The notes under the pieces: generated by a model | Told to the model about the DNA's origin: nothing | What the model saw: the letters and a program-made list of their open reading frames with translations, nothing else | Databases searched by the model: none | From: an uncultured Slackia sp. | GTDB taxonomy: Bacteria; Actinomycetota; Coriobacteriia; Coriobacteriales; Eggerthellaceae | NCBI GenBank assembly: GCA_937895975.1 | Contig: CALBLG010000090.1 | Location: forward strand, 1 to 15,706 | Length of the DNA stretch: 15,706 nucleotides | Direction: 5' to 3' | Translations under genes and position numbers: made by a program | Shown: positions 11,524-15,706 of the stretch, piece by piece | Position numbering within the stretch: the stretch's first letter is position 1 | How the letters are laid out: each line of letters opens with the position of its first letter

Positions 11524-14500
11524 TTGCGGCGCCTTCTTATTGTTCCGTTCGATGCGGGACGCCCATCAGGAGCGATGGCGGGCCTGTCGGGCACGAACGG
11601 TTTCGGTCGGCCATCGCCCGCCACCGGGGCCGAGGGGTTTTTCGGCGGGGTGGGAATGTTCAGCTTCACTTTCGGCTTTCGCGTGGCGCGAACGCCCCCG
11701 ACATAGGTATTCGTCGCCTTCGGCTTGCCCGAAGCGCGCGTCTTCGTCGTCGTAGACGTCGACTTCATGCTCGCAGGTTTCGACGCGCGCGCCGAGGAGG
11801 CCCTTGCGCCCGCATCGGCCGGCGAGCTCGAGGCGATCGAGGCCCTCGGCGCCTCGATCGCAAGCCCCGCCGCATCGATCGGCTTCAAACCAAAGAGGAA
11901 CTCCCATATGGCGCGCATGAGCCCTTCTTGCTCCACTTCGCCGAAATGCTTCATGGGAAGTTGGAGCTTCTTCGATTGCGCGATGTAGCGCGCGCCCTCG
12001 CGACGAAGCGGCGTCATCGCAGAATCGGGCACGTTGATGGGCTCGACGTTCAGTTTGCCGCCGACCACCGTCACGACCTTTACGCCCACTTCGTTGGCCC
12101 ATGCGCGAATTTTCGAGCGCAAGAACAAATTCTCGCATGCCTCGGGCATATCGGGATGCGCGGCCAACGTGGCCTCACGCAAGTCGTCCACCGCGCCAAG
12201 CGTATCGGCGCAGGCCAGACGGCGATACAGCAGCACGCGTTCGTCGGTGTCGGGGATATACTCCTCGGCCACATAGGCATGCACGGGCACGTTCACCGTA
12301 ATGTCGGACAACGCTGGCGGCAAACCCTCGCTCGCGCCCTCGCCTGGGCGTGCCGCGTCAACCGCGCTCGAAATCATCTGGGCGAACAGATCGAAGCCGA
12401 CCGCCGACATATTGCCGCTCTGCTCGGCGCCCAAAAGGTCGCCTGCGCCGCGAATCTCCAGGTCGCGCATAGCCACGCGCATGCCGCTTCCCAAATCGGT
12501 GTGCTCGTTGATGGCTTCCAGGCGTTGGGTCGCTTCCTCGGTGAGGCTCACATGCTCGGGGAACATGAAATAGGCGTACGCCTGCTTGCTGGAGCGGCCC
12601 ACGCGGCCCTTCAGCTGATACATCTGCGCCAGGCCGAGCCGCTGCGAGTCTTCGATAATCAGCGTGTTGGTATGCGGGTTGTCGATGCCGCTTTCGATGA
12701 TGGTAGTGGCAACCAGCACGTCGATCTGCCCCGCGCTGAAATCTTCCATCACGCGTTCGAGCTCGTCTTTGCTCATCTGGCCGTGCGCCACGCCGATGCG
12801 CGCTTCGCCCGCGGCCTCGTGCACGCGGTCGACCGCTTCCTCGATGGTGCGCACGCGGTTGCTGACATAGTACACCTGTCCGCCGCGATGAAGTTCGCGA
12901 CGAATGGCGGCGCTCACCACGTCGACGTCCCACTCGCCCACATGCACCTCGACCGGGCGGCGGTTGCCCGGCGGGGTAAGAATCAGGCTCATGTCGCGCA
13001 CGCCCGACAGGCTCATCTGCATGGTGCGCGGGATGGGCGTGGCCGACAGCGTGAGCACGTCGATCTGCTCGCGCAAGTTTTTCAGCTGCTCTTTATGCTG
13101 CACGCCGAAGCGCTGCTCCTCGTCGATAATCACCAGGCCCAAATCGTGCGGGTTCACGTCGCGCGACAGCAAGCGATGCGTGCCCACGAGCACCTGCACC
13201 GTGCCCTTCTCGAAGCCTTCGAGCGCAGCCTTCATCTCGGCCGGCGAGCGGAAGCGCGAAAGCACTTCAACCGTCACGCCGAATTCATCGAAACGGTCTT
13301 TGAACGTTTGATAATGCTGCTGCGCTAGAATGGTCGTAGGACACAGCACCATCACCTGTTTATTGTCTTGCGTGGCCTTGAACGCCGCGCGCAGCGCCAC
13401 CTCGGTTTTGCCGAAGCCCACGTCGCCGCAAATCAGACGGTCCATCGGCTTGGGCGATTGCATGTCGGCCTTCACCTCGGCGATGGCGGTCAACTGGTCG
13501 GCGGTTTCCGTATAGGGGAACGCCTCTTCCATCTCGCGCTGCCACGGCGTGTCGGGCGAATAGCGGAAGCCTTGCGCGCTCGCGCGACGCGTATACACGT
13601 CCACCAGGTCGAACGCGAGCTTCTTTGCGGCTTTCTTCGCCTTCGACAGCTGTCGCGACCAATCGCTCGTGTTCAAGCGCGTCAAGCGCGGGCTTGCACC
13701 CTCGGGGCCCACATAGCGCGTCACGCGGTCGAGCTGCTCGACGGGCACGTACAGCTCGTCGCCTTCAGCATATTGCAGCAGCAGGTAATCGCGCACCACG
13801 CCCGAAACGTCTTGGCGCACGATTTCTTTGAACAGCGCCACGCCGTGCACGGCGTGAACCACGTAGTCGCCCGGCTTGAACGGAAACGTGACCTCGGTTA
13901 TGTCGACGCGTCGGCGATTGCGCACGCTCGATCCGCGGCCTTGCGTGTCATGAATGGAAATCATACCGATTTTCGCAGCGGGAATGATCATGCCCAGCGG
14001 AATGTCGACGTCAACCACATTCACGACGCCCTTCTTCAGCATACGAACGTCGCGATGCCACCATGGATGGTCGGACAGGCTTTTCGTGCGCTTGACCTGG
14101 GCGGGCGTCAGCGGTTCGTCAGCAGGCGCCACCTCGGGTGCAGAATCGAGAATCTCGTGCATGGGCAGCGCGTTATCCACCAAAAACAGTTTCATGTCTT
14201 CGCGCGCGCGATAGTTCGGCACCGAGAACACCACCGTGTAGTGCTGCTCGACCAGCGTGCGCAAGCGCCCGAGCAGCTTGTCGGAATCGCCCGCGACTTC
14301 GGTTCGCTTCACGGGAAGCTCCGCATCCATCAGACCGCCCACACGCATGATAGACGCCAGCGTAAGGCGCTGGGTATTGCCGAAATCGAGTTGCGCTGCG
14401 GGAACGTACAAGCCATCAACCGGCACATGGCTGCCGGCGGCGCGCGACGCCGCCTCGTCATAGGCGCGCAAGGCATCGTCAATCAGGCTGCGCGGCTCAT

Positions 14501-15416
14501 CGAGCACCGTGAGCACATCGTCGCACGCGTAATCGGCCAGCGTTTCCAGCTCGCCGTACATCAGGGTCAACGACGCGTCTATGCCGTCGTGGTCGTTTCC
14601 GGAATTCAGCCATTCGTATATCTCACGCCACACGGGGTCGTTTTCGGCCTTTTTCGCGGCCGACTTCGTGGCCCGGTGCAGCGCGCCGCCCACAAGGCGA
14701 TATTCGCGCACGGGAAACACGCGCACCGAATCGAGCGACGAGATGGTCTGTCCCGTGGAAGGCACGATGCGGCGAACGTCGTCGACCTCATCGCCGAAAA
14801 AATCCAGACGGACGGGGTAGCCCGTATCGCCCGGGAACACATCCATCACGCCGCCGCGCACGCAAAACGTACCCGGGCCCTCGATTGAATCGCCCGTGTT
14901 CTCGAATCCCCGCGCCACCAGCGCACGCTCAACGTCCTCGAACGTCAGCACTTCGCCCGTCGCGGCATCGACGGGTTCCTGTGCTCGATTGAACAACAGC
15001 GGCGCGAATACACGCTCGTCGCGCGGAGGCAGCGCACGCACGAGCGACGCACCGCTTGCCACCACGATTTTCTCTTCCCCACGCTGAAGCGCCCAACCCG
15101 CGGCCGTGCGGCGGGCTACTTCGCGCGCGTCGGGATGCTTGGGCGCGAAGGGATAATCGGAGCGAGCGGGAAAATGCAAGACCGTTTCGTCACCCACATA
15201 CGCCGCGAGCGATCGCGCGAAATTCTGAGCCGATTCCTCGCCCGGCACGATTACCAGCATTGGCTGAGCCGTATCGGCGAAGCGAGCGGCAACGGCGAAC
15301 GCGCGCGCCGACGACGCTATGCCGAGCGCCGCGTCGGCGCCCGCGTCGAGCTTGTCGTAGACCGTGGCAATCGCGCCGCTTTCGCGAACCGCGCGCGTGA
15401 GTGCATCAATGAGCAT
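11520..15416 (-). CDS. mfd: Transcription-repair coupling factor
   Basis: Mfd is a DNA translocase that removes RNA polymerase stalled at damage and recruits UvrA. All the family's parts are present: a UvrB-like N-terminal region, the RNA polymerase-interacting domain starting FKPGDYVVHAVHGVALF (513-529), Walker A GDVGFGKT (664-671), DEEQRFG from 765, TLSATPIPRTMQMSLSG, and TTIIESGIDNP. The translocation-motif region GRVGRSSKQAYAYF begins near 937, followed by LEIRGAGDLLG and the C-terminal TRCF domain. At 1298 residues it is longer than the usual 1150-1180. The excess is a tail from about 1182 rich in Ala, Ser, Pro, Lys and Arg, ending in RRRRK. The ATG at 15416 has AAGGCGG about 6 nt upstream. 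The stop overlaps the start of the glucosaminidase gene by four bases. Confidence 0.97.
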   Translation of the reverse strand: MLIDALTRAVRESGAIATVYDKLDAGADAALGIASSARAFAVAARFADTAQPMLVIVPGEESAQNFARSLAAYVGDETVLHFPARSDYPFAPKHPDAREVARRTAAGWALQRGEEKIVVASGASLVRALPPRDERVFAPLLFNRAQEPVDAATGEVLTFEDVERALVARGFENTGDSIEGPGTFCVRGGVMDVFPGDTGYPVRLDFFGDEVDDVRRIVPSTGQTISSLDSVRVFPVREYRLVGGALHRATKSAAKKAENDPVWREIYEWLNSGNDHDGIDASLTLMYGELETLADYACDDVLTVLDEPRSLIDDALRAYDEAASRAAGSHVPVDGLYVPAAQLDFGNTQRLTLASIMRVGGLMDAELPVKRTEVAGDSDKLLGRLRTLVEQHYTVVFSVPNYRAREDMKLFLVDNALPMHEILDSAPEVAPADEPLTPAQVKRTKSLSDHPWWHRDVRMLKKGVVNVVDVDIPLGMIIPAAKIGMISIHDTQGRGSSVRNRRRVDITEVTFPFKPGDYVVHAVHGVALFKEIVRQDVSGVVRDYLLLQYAEGDELYVPVEQLDRVTRYVGPEGASPRLTRLNTSDWSRQLSKAKKAAKKLAFDLVDVYTRRASAQGFRYSPDTPWQREMEEAFPYTETADQLTAIAEVKADMQSPKPMDRLICGDVGFGKTEVALRAAFKATQDNKQVMVLCPTTILAQQHYQTFKDRFDEFGVTVEVLSRFRSPAEMKAALEGFEKGTVQVLVGTHRLLSRDVNPHDLGLVIIDEEQRFGVQHKEQLKNLREQIDVLTLSATPIPRTMQMSLSGVRDMSLILTPPGNRRPVEVHVGEWDVDVVSAAIRRELHRGGQVYYVSNRVRTIEEAVDRVHEAAGEARIGVAHGQMSKDELERVMEDFSAGQIDVLVATTIIESGIDNPHTNTLIIEDSQRLGLAQMYQLKGRVGRSSKQAYAYFMFPEHVSLTEEATQRLEAINEHTDLGSGMRVAMRDLEIRGAGDLLGAEQSGNMSAVGFDLFAQMISSAVDAARPGEGASEGLPPALSDITVNVPVHAYVAEEYIPDTDERVLLYRRLACADTLGAVDDLREATLAAHPDMPEACENLFLRSKIRAWANEVGVKVVTVVGGKLNVEPINVPDSAMTPLRREGARYIAQSKKLQLPMKHFGEVEQEGLMRAIWEFLFGLKPIDAAGLAIEAPRASIASSSPADAGARASSARASKPASMKSTSTTTKTRASGKPKATNTYVGGVRATRKPKVKLNIPTPPKNPSAPVAGDGRPKPFVPDRPAIAPDGRPASNGTIRRRRK

Positions 15417-15440
15417 GAATCCGCCTTATCATCAAACACC

Positions 15441-15467
15441 AAAAGCCGCATTTCGCGGCGATGCCGC
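15441..15467 (-). promoter_or_regulatory. Alternative hairpins in the mfd leader
   Basis: Read on the minus strand, GCGGC-ATC-GCCGC (15467 to 15455) and GCCGC-GAAAT-GCGGC (15459 to 15445) share their middle arm, so only one can form at a time. The second is followed by TTTT (15444-15441), like a small terminator. This resembles an attenuator, but the stems are only 5 bp and the T-run is short. The first also has a tight 3-nt loop. Confidence 0.35.
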
Positions 15468-15468
15468 G

Positions 15469-15477
15469 AGTATAACA
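15469..15477 (-). promoter_or_regulatory. Extended -10 promoter of the mfd operon
   Basis: On the minus strand the sequence TGTTATACT matches an extended -10 (TGn followed by TATACT, 5 of 6). It lies about 50 nt before the mfd start codon, giving a leader of about 45 nt. No -35 match of note is seen at 16-18 nt. Confidence 0.6.
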
Positions 15478-15637
15478 AAACACGATGGAGGCCTTGCGTC
15501 ACGCCGCTTTCCCCAAACGTGTTTAAATGCTCCGAGTATTCAACACCGCACGAACGTTCCGCAACAACCCGGCTTCTTGAATCGTGTATGGGGCGTCGAC
15601 AAAATACAACGCAGTCGCGCGACGGATAAGGAATTAT

Positions 15638-15706
15638 ATGAACCAAAGCGACGAACAGAGAAGACAACAATCTGCGCGCGCTGTATGTCGCATCGCAAAA
15701 GGACGT
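15638..15706 (+). CDS. Start of an unidentified gene (cut by window edge)
   Basis: An ATG at 15638 follows AAGGA at 7-nt spacing and opens a frame that stays open for all 23 remaining codons. The visible start is MNQSDEQRRQQSARAVCRIA, polar and basic, with no signal peptide or membrane segment. It is divergent from mfd. The fragment is too short to assign a family. The good ribosome binding site and the position opposite the mfd promoter are the only support. Confidence 0.55.
   Translation, partial: MNQSDEQRRQQSARAVCRIAKGR

Noticed and set aside
11928..14888. Open frames of 466 and 506 codons on the plus strand
   Set aside because: Both are mirror frames of mfd with His/Arg/Ala-rich composition and no ribosome binding site; mfd on the other strand is unambiguous.
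15553..15564. Possible SOS (LexA) box near CGAACGTTC upstream of the gene at 15638
   Set aside because: The half-sites CGAAC and GTTC run together without the four-base spacer of the CGAAC-N4-GTTCG operator.
15317..15670. A 117-codon minus-strand frame over the mfd start and upstream region
   Set aside because: It overlaps the mfd start in another frame and crosses the mfd promoter; no ribosome binding site or recognisable protein.

Overview
The window is high-GC, gene-dense bacterial chromosome, nearly all of it housekeeping genes. The compact layout, GTG and TTG starts, GC-rich codon use and the make-up of the proteins would fit an anaerobic actinobacterium of the Coriobacteriia (Eggerthella/Slackia-like). 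That assignment is inference: there is no rRNA or other taxonomic marker here. I see no tRNA, CRISPR array, phage gene or insertion sequence.

Layout. (1) At 1-217 (-) lies the N-terminus of a family 2 glycosyltransferase that runs off the window. (2) At 459-3009 the acetate fermentation pair pta (+) and ackA (-) is arranged convergently rather than as the usual operon. The 352-bp gap between them holds an intrinsic terminator and two copies of a long palindromic element. (3) At 3035-7087 a minus-strand run reads rnd, a YugP-like membrane zinc peptidase, xseA, xseB and a HIT protein, and then continues into ackA. (4) At 7162-8067 (+) is a diacylglycerol/lipid kinase, separated by a bidirectional terminator from a convergent gene for an unrecognised single-pass membrane protein (8135-8914, -). 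(5) That gene is divergent from a terC-family metal transporter gene (9171-10043, +). The terC leader carries a recognisable yybP-ykoY (Mn2+) riboswitch and what looks like a translational expression platform. (6) tatA (10195-10521, +) faces the mfd/glucosaminidase operon (15416 down to 10699, -) across a strong shared hairpin. (7) A divergent unidentified gene begins at 15638 (+).

How the genes work together. Pta and AckA convert acetyl-CoA to acetate with ATP formation. XseA and XseB form exonuclease VII, and Mfd couples stalled transcription to nucleotide excision repair. RNase D trims RNA 3' ends, and TerC probably exports Mn2+ under direct control of its riboswitch. TatA is part of the twin-arginine export machinery. 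The glucosaminidase, the membrane peptidase and the glycosyltransferase act at the envelope.

The strongest unexplained structure is the pair of palindromes at 1512-1581 and 1715-1780. They share a nearly identical core, but their outer stems differ in sequence while remaining self-complementary. They lie in opposite orientations, so each has the same sense relative to the gene it follows. The second highlight is the base-pairing logic of the terC riboswitch platform.
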